Origin: an uncultured Clostridia bacterium
GTDB lineage: Bacteria > Bacillota > Clostridia > Oscillospirales > Ruminococcaceae
Assembly (NCBI GenBank): GCA_947168885.1
Contig: CAMVNQ010000007.1
Coordinates: 62,001-126,000, forward strand
Length of the DNA: 64,000 nucleotides
Direction: 5' to 3'
In this document: piece by piece, positions 50,945-59,957 of the stretch
How positions within the stretch are numbered: position 1 is the stretch's first letter
How the letters are laid out: every line of letters begins with the position of its first letter
Program-made: the position numbers and the translations under genes
The notes under the pieces: model-generated
Databases searched by the model: none
Told to the model about the DNA's origin: nothing
The model's input: the letters and a program-made list of their open reading frames with translations, nothing else

Positions 50945-52597
50945 TTGGAGATCAGCGGTAAGCTGCTGCGTGACGGTATTATCTCCGGTGCGCACAACAT
51001 CATAAACAACAGGAACAGGGTGGACGAACTTAACGTCTTTCCGGTGCCGGACGGTGATACCGGAACGAATATGTCCATGACCATAGGAAATGCTCTTACG
51101 GAGCTTACATCTATGGAAGACGACGTTACGGTGGCTACGGTCTCGGATACGGCGGCGTCGGCTATGCTGCGCGGCGCAAGAGGAAACTCGGGCGTTATTC
51201 TGTCTCTTCTGTTCAGAGGTATATCAAAAGGTCTTAAAGACAAGGCGACCGCTTCCGGTGCGGAATTCGCGGCAGCTCTCGAACTCGGCGTAAAGGCGGC
51301 ATATAAGTCTGTTATGAAGCCTACCGAGGGTACTGTACTGACTGTATCCCGCGAGGCTTCCGAAGCCGCAGTGAAGAAAGCCGGTACTACCGACGACATT
51401 GTTGAGATCTTTACGGCTCTTATCGAAGCGGGTGAAGAGTCGCTCGCGAGAACGCCCGAACTTCTTCCGGCTCTCAAGAAAGCCGGCGTTGTCGATTCCG
51501 GTGCAATGGGCTTTCTCCTTATCTTCAAGGGAATTTACAGCGTCATCAAGGGTGACGGCATTATCGAGAACCTCGAAGCCGAAGAACAGAAGCGCGAGAT
51601 CGCTATCGTAAGCAAAAATGCTGCCGGAACCTATGAGACAGACATAAAGTTCACATATTGTACAGAATACATAGTCAACAAGAAAGAGGGCTGTGCAGAC
51701 GCAACAATGCTGCGCGCGTACCTTGAGAGCATCGGTGACAGCGTAGTTGTTGTTGACGACGACAGCATCATCAAGATACACGTTCATACCGATCACCCGG
51801 GTCTCGCTTTTGAGAAGGGACTTACGTTCGGCTATCTCACGAATATGAAGATCGAAAATATGCGTGAGCAGCACAAGACCCAGAAAAAGAAAGCTGCAAA
51901 CGAATCAAAGAGCAGACCTGTTCCGGTAAAGCCCGAGAAGGAAATAGGATTTGTTGCAGTAGCAAGCGGCGCGGGAATAGAAGCTCTGTTCACCGATCTC
52001 GGTGTTGACAGCATCGTCCGCGGCGGTCAGACCTCGAATCCTTCGACCGAGGACATTCTCGACGCGGTAATGGCTACGCCCGCAAAGAATGTTTTCGTTC
52101 TTCCGAATAACAAGAATATCATACTCGCTGCCGAGCAGGCGGTAAAGCTTGCCGACAGAAAGGTCATAGTTCTCCAGTCCCGTTCTGTTCCGCAGGGTAT
52201 CACGGCTATGCTCACGTTTGACCCCGACCTTTCCGTCAAGGAGAACAGCGTCAATATGACTGCCGCTCTCGATAACGTCGGCACTGGTCTTGTAACTTAC
52301 GCTGTGCGTGACAGTGTAGTCGGCGACCGCAAGATAAAGAACGGCGACATTCTCGGAATGGAGAACGGAAAGCTCAACGTTGTCGGAAGCGAGATCTCCA
52401 AGGTGCTTTACAAGGTTACGAAGCATCTCGTCAACAACAGCAGCTCTTACGTCACAGTAATATACGGCTCGGACGTTTCGGACGAGGACGCAGAGAATGC
52501 GTTCGGCTATCTGAAGCAGAAGCTCGGTGATAATGTCGAGTTCTCTCTCGTCAACGGCGGACAGCCGGTGTACTACTACATGGTATCGGTAGAATAG
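50945..52597 (+). CDS. DAK2-domain fatty acid kinase (FakA/YloV-like)
   Basis: The 550-aa protein has an N-terminal DAK2 kinase domain (about 8-200) with the metal-binding FPVPDGDTGTNMSMT, RGARGNSGVILS and a later VDSGAMG, a middle domain and a C-terminal domain of the FakA type. FakA phosphorylates fatty acids bound to a FakB (DegV) carrier so they can enter phospholipid synthesis. No fakB gene is in the window. The start is TTG 50945 with AAAGGAAG upstream. Confidence 0.88.
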   Translation: MEISGKLLRDGIISGAHNIINNRNRVDELNVFPVPDGDTGTNMSMTIGNALTELTSMEDDVTVATVSDTAASAMLRGARGNSGVILSLLFRGISKGLKDKATASGAEFAAALELGVKAAYKSVMKPTEGTVLTVSREASEAAVKKAGTTDDIVEIFTALIEAGEESLARTPELLPALKKAGVVDSGAMGFLLIFKGIYSVIKGDGIIENLEAEEQKREIAIVSKNAAGTYETDIKFTYCTEYIVNKKEGCADATMLRAYLESIGDSVVVVDDDSIIKIHVHTDHPGLAFEKGLTFGYLTNMKIENMREQHKTQKKKAANESKSRPVPVKPEKEIGFVAVASGAGIEALFTDLGVDSIVRGGQTSNPSTEDILDAVMATPAKNVFVLPNNKNIILAAEQAVKLADRKVIVLQSRSVPQGITAMLTFDPDLSVKENSVNMTAALDNVGTGLVTYAVRDSVVGDRKIKNGDILGMENGKLNVVGSEISKVLYKVTKHLVNNSSSYVTVIYGSDVSDEDAENAFGYLKQKLGDNVEFSLVNGGQPVYYYMVSVE

Positions 52598-52607
52598 CCG
52601 CGGGCGC

Positions 52608-52873
52608 GCGGCGGCGAATCCGTCTCGACTCTCTATATAGTACGAATTTTCTGCCTCGCAGCCGTAAGTCTCATAAATTTCAGATTTGTGCTATTAGCCG
52701 CGGACTGCACGATGCAGTGACAGTTGTTGCCAAGGGCGCGCACGACGCGCGCAAATATAGCAACAACGAAAACGCAGCGGCGGCGAATCCGTCCCGACTC
52801 TCTATATTGGACGAATTTTCTGCCTCGCAGCCGTAAGTCTCATAAATATCAGATTTGTGCTATTAGCCGTGGA
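52608..52873. repeat. 97-bp direct repeat flanking nested GC-rich hairpins
   Basis: Bases 52608-52704 and 52777-52873 are direct copies, both 97 bp with no gaps and five mismatches by eye. The 72 bases between them fold as ACTGCA/TGCAGT (52704-52718) and a long stem GTTGTTGC/GCAACAAC enclosing GCGCG/CGCGC (52723-52767). The 467-bp gap between fakA and the GNAT gene (52598-53064) contains no ORF I trust. The origin is unknown; it resembles a duplicated small mobile or palindromic element. Confidence 0.8.
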
Positions 52874-52884
52874 TTTTATAAAAT

Positions 52885-52917
52885 AACAGCAGACCCGACG
52901 GTCTGCTGTTTATTTTT
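52885..52917 (+). terminator. Terminator after the direct-repeat region
   Basis: AACAGCAGACC and GGTCTGCTGTT pair across CGAC, followed by TATTTTT. It probably ends the fakA transcript after the repeat region. Confidence 0.85.
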
Positions 52918-52966
52918 GAACATTGATAAAAAACACAAAATCAGACATTTACAATGGAAAAAACTA

Positions 52967-52995
52967 TTGAAATTGATATAAAAGTATGTTATAAT
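52967..52995 (+). promoter_or_regulatory. Sigma-A promoter of the GNAT-smpB operon
   Basis: TTGAAA (52967-52972) and TATAAT (52990-52995) have a 17-bp spacer, and TGT directly before TATAAT makes an extended -10. Confidence 0.8.
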
Positions 52996-53064
52996 ATAAT
53001 AAATATGTGGTCTGCGGCATAACTTTCCGCACTGCAGATATTTTTTGGATAAGGACGTGATGAT

Positions 53065-53514
53065 ATGCCAAAAATAAATATACGGGAAGCTCAGATAACC
53101 GATCTCGACGATCTTCTAATGCTTTATTCGGTGCTTTATGGTAGTATTGTTCTCAAACGTGACAAGGAAATGGATAAGATATGGAGCCATATGCTAACAG
53201 ATCAGTATTATCATATCATCGTTGCGGAAGAGGACGGAAAGATAGTATCGACCTGTACCTGCGTTATTATCCAGAATATTACGTTTGAACACAGACCTTA
53301 CGCTATAATAGATAATATAGTTACACAGAGTGAATACAGAGCACAGGGCCTCGCGACTGCGTGTCTTCAGGAAGCTAAGCGTTTTGCAGAGAACGCAGGC
53401 TGCTTCAAGATAACGCTTTCAACATCGTCGCGGCTGCCTTCTACGCATAAGTTCTATGAAAAGCTCGGATATAACAAGGAAGGGCTCACTGCGTTCACAC
53501 AGTGGCTCGATTGA
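53065..53514 (+). CDS. GNAT-family N-acetyltransferase
   Basis: The 149-aa protein has the GNAT fold: IREAQITDLDDLLML at the start, the acetyl-CoA loop QSEYRAQGLATACLQEA around residue 95, and the C-terminal STHKFYEKLGYNKEG. The acceptor substrate is unknown. It is the first gene of an operon, nine bases before smpB. Confidence 0.9.
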   Translation: MPKINIREAQITDLDDLLMLYSVLYGSIVLKRDKEMDKIWSHMLTDQYYHIIVAEEDGKIVSTCTCVIIQNITFEHRPYAIIDNIVTQSEYRAQGLATACLQEAKRFAENAGCFKITLSTSSRLPSTHKFYEKLGYNKEGLTAFTQWLD

Positions 53515-53523
53515 GGTAAATGA

Positions 53524-53985
53524 ATGGCTGAAAATATAAAAACGATCTCAGACAACCGACAGGTGCGTCATGAGTATTTCATTCTCGAAAGCATCGAAGC
53601 AGGTATAGAGCTCACCGGTACAGAGGTCAAGTCGATAAGACAGGGCGGTGTGAATCTGCGTGATTCGTGGATAGAAATATCCGACGGTGAGGCGTATGTC
53701 AAGCAGATGCACATTTCACCCTATGAAAAGGGAAATATATTCAACAAAGACCCGCTGCGCGAAAGGCGGCTTCTTATGCACAAGCGCGAGATACTCCGCC
53801 TTTTCGGTCAGGTCAGACAGGGCGGGCTTACGCTTATCCCCGTGTCGCTGTACTTCAAGGGAAGCCGCGTGAAAATGCAGGTCGGTCTGTGCAAGGGCAA
53901 AAAGCTTTACGATAAGCGCGCGTCAATGGCAGAGCGCGACGCTAAGCGCACGATAGACCGTGAGATAAAGGAGCGCAACAGATGA
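53524..53985 (+). CDS. smpB: SsrA-binding protein
   Basis: The 153-aa protein is the normal size with SmpB motifs: [46 protein letters not shown], and the C-terminal basic tail [17 protein letters not shown]. It delivers tmRNA to stalled ribosomes. GAGGTAA precedes the ATG. I found no tmRNA gene in the window. The next gene overlaps its stop (ATGA). Confidence 0.97.
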   Translation: MAENIKTISDNRQVRHEYFILESIEAGIELTGTEVKSIRQGGVNLRDSWIEISDGEAYVKQMHISPYEKGNIFNKDPLRERRLLMHKREILRLFGQVRQGGLTLIPVSLYFKGSRVKMQVGLCKGKKLYDKRASMAERDAKRTIDREIKERNR

Positions 53986-54662
53986 AAAGACTGATTGCAG
54001 TTCTTCTCTGTGCGCTTTTCCTTTTCTGCTTCGGTATTACTGCTTCGGCTCTCGGAAGTGAGTTCACGCTTACGCCGGAGACTGTGACAGAGCTTGGCTG
54101 CGGGAGTCTCGAATATCTGTCGGAGCAGAAGATATACCACTTTACCGGCCGTGACAGCGCGCAGGTCGAAATTCCGGTATCCGGCGGCATATACGCCTAC
54201 GTTATTGCCGGCGGCTATCACAGCGAATCGAACGGTGTCACGGATAACGGCGTGAACTGTGTCTGTTCGCTTAATATTATGTTGTTGGACGAGAACGGAG
54301 AACAGGTAATATCACCGGATCTTGGTTCTCCTGTGATCTGTATTCCTGCGGACGGAGCTTTTCACCGCTGGAGCATAGGGAACGATGAAATGTACGCGGG
54401 GCTTCCGGAAAATGTGAAAAGTGTTAAGCTTACTGTCTCGGGTGAAAACAACACCGCATATATCAAGTCGCTGTACATAAGCTCAAGCGACACACAGGCG
54501 CGTGATATGTCTGCGCTGAAATGGGAAGTCAATCATCTCGGCAACATAGACGCGCAGACAGGCACTATGCAGCGTATCGTGATGATCGGGTTTATATGTC
54601 TGGTCGCGGCGGTAATGATGATTTTCGCGAAAGTGCGCGGAAAGTACAAGAAAGGAAAATGA
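53982..54662 (+). CDS. Exported hypothetical protein with C-terminal membrane anchor
   Basis: The 226-aa product has a signal peptide (about 1-23), a beta-rich extracellular domain of about 160 residues with two Cys (VNCVCSLNI) plus one at VICIPAD, and a C-terminal helix (about 198-218: [17 protein letters not shown]) followed by a basic tail, giving a type I membrane protein. No known domain is recognised. Its four-base overlaps with smpB upstream and the HMA ORF region downstream imply translational coupling. Confidence 0.7.
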   Translation: MKRLIAVLLCALFLFCFGITASALGSEFTLTPETVTELGCGSLEYLSEQKIYHFTGRDSAQVEIPVSGGIYAYVIAGGYHSESNGVTDNGVNCVCSLNIMLLDENGEQVISPDLGSPVICIPADGAFHRWSIGNDEMYAGLPENVKSVKLTVSGENNTAYIKSLYISSSDTQARDMSALKWEVNHLGNIDAQTGTMQRIVMIGFICLVAAVMMIFAKVRGKYKKGK

Positions 54663-54664
54663 AC

Positions 54665-54868
54665 ATGGAACTTACAATGAAGATCGAAGGAATGATGTGT
54701 CCGCACTGCGAGGCATCGGTCAAGAAAGCTCTCGAAGCGATACCGACAGTCATTGAGGCTGTACCGAGCCACGAGAGGGGAGAGGCGTTGGTAAAACTCT
54801 CCGCTGAAACAGATTTCGATGTGCTCAAAAAAGCAGTCGAGGAGCTGGACTATAAAGTAGTTGGATAA
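54665..54868 (+). CDS. Heavy-metal-associated (HMA) domain protein, CopZ-like
   Basis: The real gene is the end of the track ORF: ATG 54665 lies nine bases after AAAGG and gives 67 aa. The protein is a single HMA domain with the metal-binding motif GMMCPHCEASVKKAL, then a second half LKKAVEELDYKVV. Such proteins carry copper or another soft metal to a P-type ATPase or sensor; no such ATPase is in the window. It ends the GNAT-smpB operon. Confidence 0.88.
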   Translation: MELTMKIEGMMCPHCEASVKKALEAIPTVIEAVPSHERGEALVKLSAETDFDVLKKAVEELDYKVVG

Positions 54869-54897
54869 AACAAAGCCTTTTGTATGACTTAAAGTCT

Positions 54898-54950
54898 GAA
54901 CTGCCCCATTTTGTGCGCAAAGCACAAAATGGGGCAGTTCATTTATTTTT
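54898..54950 (+). terminator. Strong terminator between the HMA gene and the convergent VWA gene
   Basis: GAACTGCCCCATTTTGTGC and its exact reverse complement form a perfect 19-bp stem with loop GCAAA, followed by ATTTATTTTTT on the plus strand. On the minus strand the T-run is weak, but the long stem may still stop the VWA transcript. Confidence 0.92.
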
Positions 54951-54979
54951 TATAGGAGCGCTCTTGTTGTTTTTATCTG

Positions 54980-57244
54980 TCAATTTGCCTCAGTCAGCCA
55001 GCACGAAAGTGAAACGTGCTTGTTGTCCCATGTGGCGGTATAGGTAAAGTCGCCGTCGGAAGTGCCGGAGATGCGCGGACTTCTTTCAAAGATTATCGTG
55101 TTGATGAATTTCGAGTTCACGTCATATACCTTGATCTTGAAAATGTCGGGATCTTCAAGGTCGCGGCGCAGTGTCGTCATCAGTACAAACCGGCTTGAAC
55201 AGCTTCCGTCGTCGTTTTCCCAGAGTATCTTCGTGACGATAGGTGTTCCGGTCGCGAGTATGTTCCTTACCTTGCTGAAATCTTCCTCGCTGTTTAGCCG
55301 GAAGCTATCTCCCGAATCGCGGAACGTCTCATAATAATGTATTGCGCGAAGCATTTCATAGTCGTTCTCGCTGTATTTCTGCCGCATAGTGGATGCTGTG
55401 TGGTTCGGGACGAGTATCTCTGCTTTCTGCCAGTCCGTACCTGCGTCGGTGTAGGGAATGTCGATCTTGAACCAGCCTTTGTCCTGTGAATCGCGTGCAT
55501 CGTCGGGGAGCACTTTAAGCGTGTCGCCGCCGCATAAGAAGTTGAGGTATGTGTCGGGTTTTGTCCACTTCTCCTGCATAGTCTGGAGAATCACCTTGCG
55601 AAGCGGTTCGCTTGTGTTTATCGTAGTGCCCTCGAATGTGTAGGAGATCTTTTCTTCCTCGTTTTCGCCCGAGTTCTTGACTCCGCCGCGGAACCAGTCT
55701 CTCGCGAGCATCACCATTCCGAAGTCAAGCGTATCGTTTGTTTTTGACTTGAAGTTGCCGAAGCTGAATCCGTTGAAATCAGGGTCAAAACCGGTGTCGA
55801 AGAGCGTGTAGCTGTCGGGTTTGCCGTCGAAGTCATCATCGACAATGTCGTCTTCCATTGACGCGATCATCGTCGAGTAAAGACCCTCAAGTATCTTTGC
55901 TTCCGAGATAGGGTAGTAGCTTCCGCCGGTGGCGCTCGCTATTCTCGTGAGAAGGTCGGTATCTACCTCGTCTCCGAGACCTATTGTCATTATTGTTACG
56001 TTCTTCGCCTTTGCGAGCCTTATGATCTCAGTCCTGGTATATCCCGCCGTGTCTGTGGAGATACCGTCTGTAAGCAGGACGATGATGTTTCTCTCCGATC
56101 TCATTTCATCTGTGAAAGACTCAAGTCCGAGCATCAGAGCACGCTCAACGCTTGTGCCGTCGAAACCCGCACCGAGCTTTCTTATACGGTTGATAGCGGA
56201 AAGAACATTCGACTTGTTCGGGTCGAACTCACAGAGCGTTTTGAAATCGTATGTGAATACCGAGATTGAGAATTTAACACTGTTGTCCAGCGCGAGTGCG
56301 AAATTATTCGCGAACACGAGCCGCTTGAAATCCACGTCGTTCTCGTTCGATGTTGACTGAACGGATTTCGGGTACATGGAACCGGAGTTGTCTATAAGCA
56401 GATGAACATTCATCTGTGCGCTGTTATAGGCTTCGGCTGATGTATGGATAACGTTCTCCGCGCCGAGCACATAAACGCCGTTGCCTGTGAGTGTGCAGGA
56501 CATCTTTCCCTCGCCGTGGGTCGCATTTACGGGTTCGTATCTCTTCGTGTAAGGGTCGAATCTGTATATCATCAGGTCGGGTTCTTTGATGCCCGACATA
56601 GTCAGCATTTCTTTATCGTAGCTGAATATAAGCTCGGCACTGTCGAATGGTGTGTCCATGTGGAATTCATACGGTGCGGTGAGAGCGCCCGCGTTCGACG
56701 CAACGGAATTGAGCGTGAGCTTGTCGATAGTTGCGCCGTAGATGTCGGCGGTTCCCTTAACAGTCACCTGACCCTCAGCAAAAGGTATCGTGCGGGTGAA
56801 CTTACGGTCTGCGTCCTTCGTGACACCGTCGGAGATAAGCGAGAGCGGGTCAAGTCCCGCACGCACTTCAATACCGTCCTTTATTCCGTCGCCGTCGGAA
56901 TCGGCGTTGCGGGGTTCGGTACCGTACTTCACCTCGTCGCTGTCGATGATGCCGTCGCTGTCGGTGTCGGGCGTGATGACACCGGTTTTCAGAACGATCT
57001 CGTTTGCGTTGGAGATGCCGTCGTCATCATAGTCAGCGTCGGCTTTTAGCTCTTCGACCGTATTGTACGTATCGGGGTAGAATTTGTTGAAGTTGTATTT
57101 GAGAGCAGCCGCCTTGTTGTCCTCGTTTGCCTTTACCGCAAGATAGATAAGGATTCCGCCGAGAATAACGATCACTGCGGCGACAGATATTATCACTGCC
57201 TTTGCCTTGTTATCGAGCCCGGCGGATCTGCTTCCGAAAGCCAT
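54980..57244 (-). CDS. Membrane-anchored VWA protein with calcium-binding TSP3-like repeats
   Basis: I place the start at ATG 57244, which follows GGAAGGG at a slightly long spacing; the track start is 18 codons upstream. The 754-aa protein has an N-terminal membrane helix (about 15-37), then thrombospondin type 3-like Ca-binding repeats (about 70-135: DYDDDGISNANE, DTDSDGIIDSDE, DSDGDGIKDGIE). A beta domain follows, then a VWA domain (about 270-450) with MIDAS LIDNSGSMYP and LLTDGIST, and a long C-terminal region with no recognised fold. It is likely an adhesin or a surface-scaffold protein facing outward. Confidence 0.85.
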   Translation of the reverse strand: MAFGSRSAGLDNKAKAVIISVAAVIVILGGILIYLAVKANEDNKAAALKYNFNKFYPDTYNTVEELKADADYDDDGISNANEIVLKTGVITPDTDSDGIIDSDEVKYGTEPRNADSDGDGIKDGIEVRAGLDPLSLISDGVTKDADRKFTRTIPFAEGQVTVKGTADIYGATIDKLTLNSVASNAGALTAPYEFHMDTPFDSAELIFSYDKEMLTMSGIKEPDLMIYRFDPYTKRYEPVNATHGEGKMSCTLTGNGVYVLGAENVIHTSAEAYNSAQMNVHLLIDNSGSMYPKSVQSTSNENDVDFKRLVFANNFALALDNSVKFSISVFTYDFKTLCEFDPNKSNVLSAINRIRKLGAGFDGTSVERALMLGLESFTDEMRSERNIIVLLTDGISTDTAGYTRTEIIRLAKAKNVTIMTIGLGDEVDTDLLTRIASATGGSYYPISEAKILEGLYSTMIASMEDDIVDDDFDGKPDSYTLFDTGFDPDFNGFSFGNFKSKTNDTLDFGMVMLARDWFRGGVKNSGENEEEKISYTFEGTTINTSEPLRKVILQTMQEKWTKPDTYLNFLCGGDTLKVLPDDARDSQDKGWFKIDIPYTDAGTDWQKAEILVPNHTASTMRQKYSENDYEMLRAIHYYETFRDSGDSFRLNSEEDFSKVRNILATGTPIVTKILWENDDGSCSSRFVLMTTLRRDLEDPDIFKIKVYDVNSKFINTIIFERSPRISGTSDGDFTYTATWDNKHVSLSCWLTEAN

Positions 57245-57310
57245 ATATCCAAACATCCCTTCCGTAAGATTACTGTATTGCGTGCATCCTGCGCGCATCT
57301 AACCATTCTT

Positions 57311-57339
57311 ATTATACCATAAATATGCGGAAAGGTCAA
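57311..57339 (-). promoter_or_regulatory. Sigma-A promoter of the membrane VWA gene
   Basis: On the minus strand TTGACC (57339-57334) and TATAAT (57316-57311) have a 17-bp spacer. Confidence 0.8.
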
Positions 57340-57458
57340 CGGAATTTGCATCCATTGACCTTATTTCGGCATATCGCATATCATTGATTGTGCATTTTAA
57401 CGGGGCAAAGCGTTAACCGTCAGGTTGCCGGAACCGGAACGCGGTTCTGAACCCCTTT

Positions 57459-59075
57459 TTATTCGGTAACAGCTTTTTCTTTGCGTTTTTTCTTTACTTT
57501 TTCTCTGACAGCCTGTGCAGCAAAATAGATACCTATAAGGACCCATACGCAGATCAACGATATTATCAGAGCCTTCGCGCCGTCGGGAAGCTCGCCGAGT
57601 TCCGCTTTTCCCTCCGCCGAGATGCTGTCGAGACGGTAGAGCGATGCCGTGCTGTCATAGAGCTTTTCGATGTACGCTTCATCTACCGTTTCTTTGCGGC
57701 GCGTCGATTTCGCTACAGCCTCGATAAGCTGTCCGGCAGCATCACGAAGCGAAGCAGAACCGTTGAACACGGGTGTGATGAACGTGTTGTCAATGTTGTC
57801 AAGAAGAAGTTTCGTAGCGTCTATCTTTACGCTGTAATGCTCACCGTTGTCGGTTCCGCCGAGCGCGAGATACTCCTTGTATTCCGCGGACTCGTGAGCC
57901 TTATACGTTACCGGGATATACCCCTCTGTCTTTGCGTAGGGTATCTGTACGCCGTTCGTTAGTAGGAACTGGGTGAACAGCCAAGACGCGAGGACTTCCT
58001 GGGGGTCGTCCTTGTTGAATACGCACACCGACGGACCCTGTGAGATCATCTGCGGGTGAGCGGTGTCGTACTGCGGTACAGGCTTCACAACTGTCTCGAA
58101 CTCGATGATCGAGTCTTCGGCTATGTCGTGATGCGTCGCGTGGCTTCCCATCCACGTTGCTCCAGCGGTAGAGTCGACAGCGAAGATACATTGTCCAGCA
58201 TTAAGGAAGTTTCCGGGGTAGCTCGATATTTTGAATGTCGAGAACGCGCCCTTTTTAACGTGGTCGGAAACGGTATAGAGTATCTGTTTCGTCTCGTCAT
58301 TGAAGATGCCGATGTTGCCCGCGCTGTCGGAATACCCCGCGCCGAGCTGCTTTAACATCTGTATCATCATATTGTCGGTGGATTTGTATATGAACGGTAT
58401 CATAACTTTCTGACCGTTTATTCTGAACGTACCGTCGTCGTTCTTTTCGGTCGCCGCGTCCGAGACTTCCCAGATGAAATCCCACGTCAGAACGTCGGGG
58501 ATAGTGTAGCCGAGCTTCTCGACCATATCCTTGTTGATGTAGCAGGCTTCGGTCGAGCGCATATACGGCAGAGCGTAGTGCTGACCGGAAAGGATACATT
58601 CGTCAAGATATTTCGGTATAACTTCGCTGTATGTCGGAGCGTCGAACTTCACCGCGCTTCCGCCGAAACCGTACTTCGCGTCAGACATGAGCGCATCGAG
58701 CGGAACAACAGTGTTCTCACCGGTCATATATGTCGCGATGTGGTCGGGGTAGGTGATGCAGACGTTCGGCGTGGTCTTTGTCGGAATATTCGTGATAACG
58801 TCGTTGTAGATCTTGCCGTAGTCGGTATAAAGCCGCATATCGACAGTGACGTTCGGATAGTAAGACTGGAAATCCTCGATAGCCTTGCGGTAGATGTCGG
58901 TCTGGGTTCGGTTGGTGTCGTTCTTCGCCCAGAACGTTATATTTATGCTTCTGCTTTCGTCGAGCTCCGCGGGAACGGAAAATTCCGCGGTCTTACGCGA
59001 ACCGTGACAGCCCGACACAGTAAGTGCGGTAACGGCTGCACACAAAGCGGCGGCGATACGTTTCTTATTTCTCAT
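57459..59075 (-). CDS. Sugar ABC transporter solute-binding lipoprotein with C-terminal membrane helix
   Basis: The start is ATG 59075, overlapping the upstream permease stop; the track ORF reads back into that gene. The 538-aa product has a lipoprotein signal ending LTVSGCHGS and a family 1 extracellular binding domain (about 38-480: INITFWAKNDTNRTQ near the start). Unlike standard binding proteins, it ends with a helix (about 502-522: ALIISLICVWVLIGIYFAAQ) and a Lys-rich tail, so it appears tethered at both ends. It is the last gene of the msmK-like operon, presumably for oligosaccharide import. Confidence 0.87.
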   Translation of the reverse strand: MRNKKRIAAALCAAVTALTVSGCHGSRKTAEFSVPAELDESRSINITFWAKNDTNRTQTDIYRKAIEDFQSYYPNVTVDMRLYTDYGKIYNDVITNIPTKTTPNVCITYPDHIATYMTGENTVVPLDALMSDAKYGFGGSAVKFDAPTYSEVIPKYLDECILSGQHYALPYMRSTEACYINKDMVEKLGYTIPDVLTWDFIWEVSDAATEKNDDGTFRINGQKVMIPFIYKSTDNMMIQMLKQLGAGYSDSAGNIGIFNDETKQILYTVSDHVKKGAFSTFKISSYPGNFLNAGQCIFAVDSTAGATWMGSHATHHDIAEDSIIEFETVVKPVPQYDTAHPQMISQGPSVCVFNKDDPQEVLASWLFTQFLLTNGVQIPYAKTEGYIPVTYKAHESAEYKEYLALGGTDNGEHYSVKIDATKLLLDNIDNTFITPVFNGSASLRDAAGQLIEAVAKSTRRKETVDEAYIEKLYDSTASLYRLDSISAEGKAELGELPDGAKALIISLICVWVLIGIYFAAQAVREKVKKKRKEKAVTE

Positions 59076-59908
59076 CCCTTTGTACCTCCGCGCGAAACGC
59101 CCTCCATGATCTTCTTTCTGAATATGATGAAAAGCACGATGAGGGGCAGAGATATAACGACGACCGCGGCCATCATAGCCGGAATATTTTCGCGGCCGAA
59201 GCCGTTTTCGCGTATCTCCTGAATGCCGTTTGATACGAGGAAGTACGCTTCGTCGTCGGTGATAAGACGCGGCCAGACATAGGAGTTCCAGCACTCGATC
59301 ACCTTTAATATCACTATCGTGATAATCGTCGGCTTGCATATCGGTATCATGACTTTAAGCAGGTATTTCATATCGCTCGTGCCGTCAACTTTTGCGGCTT
59401 TATAGAGCTCGTCGGGTATCTGCTCGAAGTTTTCTTTGAGAAGATAGATGTAGAATACCGAAGTGACCGAGGGAAGGATAAGACCGCTGAACGTGTTGCG
59501 AAGTCCCATATCCGTAATGGTCTGGAAGTTCGTGATTATCACCAGCTCGTTCGGTATCATCATAAGCGCGAGGAAAAGCGTGAATACGATGTTCTTTCCG
59601 CGGAAATCGAGACGCGAGAAAGCGAATGCCGCGGGAACGATAACTATGAGCATGACCGCCGTCGTGATAACGGTGAAAATGAACGTGTTTAAAAAGTACT
59701 GCGCAAGGTTCACGGCAGTGAACGCTTCCGCGAAATTCTCGAATGTAGGCGCGAGTGTAAAGAATTCCGGTACGTATTCAGAGTTGTACGAGCCGTAGCT
59801 CTTCACCGATGTGAGTAACATCCAGTAAAACGGGAATATTACCATTATCGCCCACACAGAGAGCAATATATAGATCAGTACAGTGAGGATATGTTTTCTG
59901 ACTTTCAT
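59072..59908 (-). CDS. Carbohydrate ABC transporter permease (MalG-like)
   Basis: The 278-aa protein has six membrane helices and the inner-membrane EAA-type loop YKAAKVDGTSDMKYLLKVMIPICKP, as in MalG/LacG. It starts after AAGAGGG, 49 bases downstream of the MalF-like gene. It overlaps the binding protein gene by four bases. Confidence 0.92.
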   Translation of the reverse strand: MKVRKHILTVLIYILLSVWAIMVIFPFYWMLLTSVKSYGSYNSEYVPEFFTLAPTFENFAEAFTAVNLAQYFLNTFIFTVITTAVMLIVIVPAAFAFSRLDFRGKNIVFTLFLALMMIPNELVIITNFQTITDMGLRNTFSGLILPSVTSVFYIYLLKENFEQIPDELYKAAKVDGTSDMKYLLKVMIPICKPTIITIVILKVIECWNSYVWPRLITDDEAYFLVSNGIQEIRENGFGRENIPAMMAAVVVISLPLIVLFIIFRKKIMEGVSRGGTKG

Positions 59909-59957
59909 AAGAGTCCCTCTTTAGTTTATGATGCAAAAAATTTGCATTATGGAATAG

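Noticed and set aside
57420-57465. Terminator for the binding-protein operon
   Set aside because: GAACCG/CGGTTC pairing is present, but the T-run is on the plus-strand side, which is wrong for the minus-strand operon. I could not support a clear terminator there.
59076-59339. N-terminal extension of the solute-binding protein ORF in the track
   Set aside because: It reads out of frame through the MalG-like permease gene. The lipoprotein signal begins at ATG 59075.
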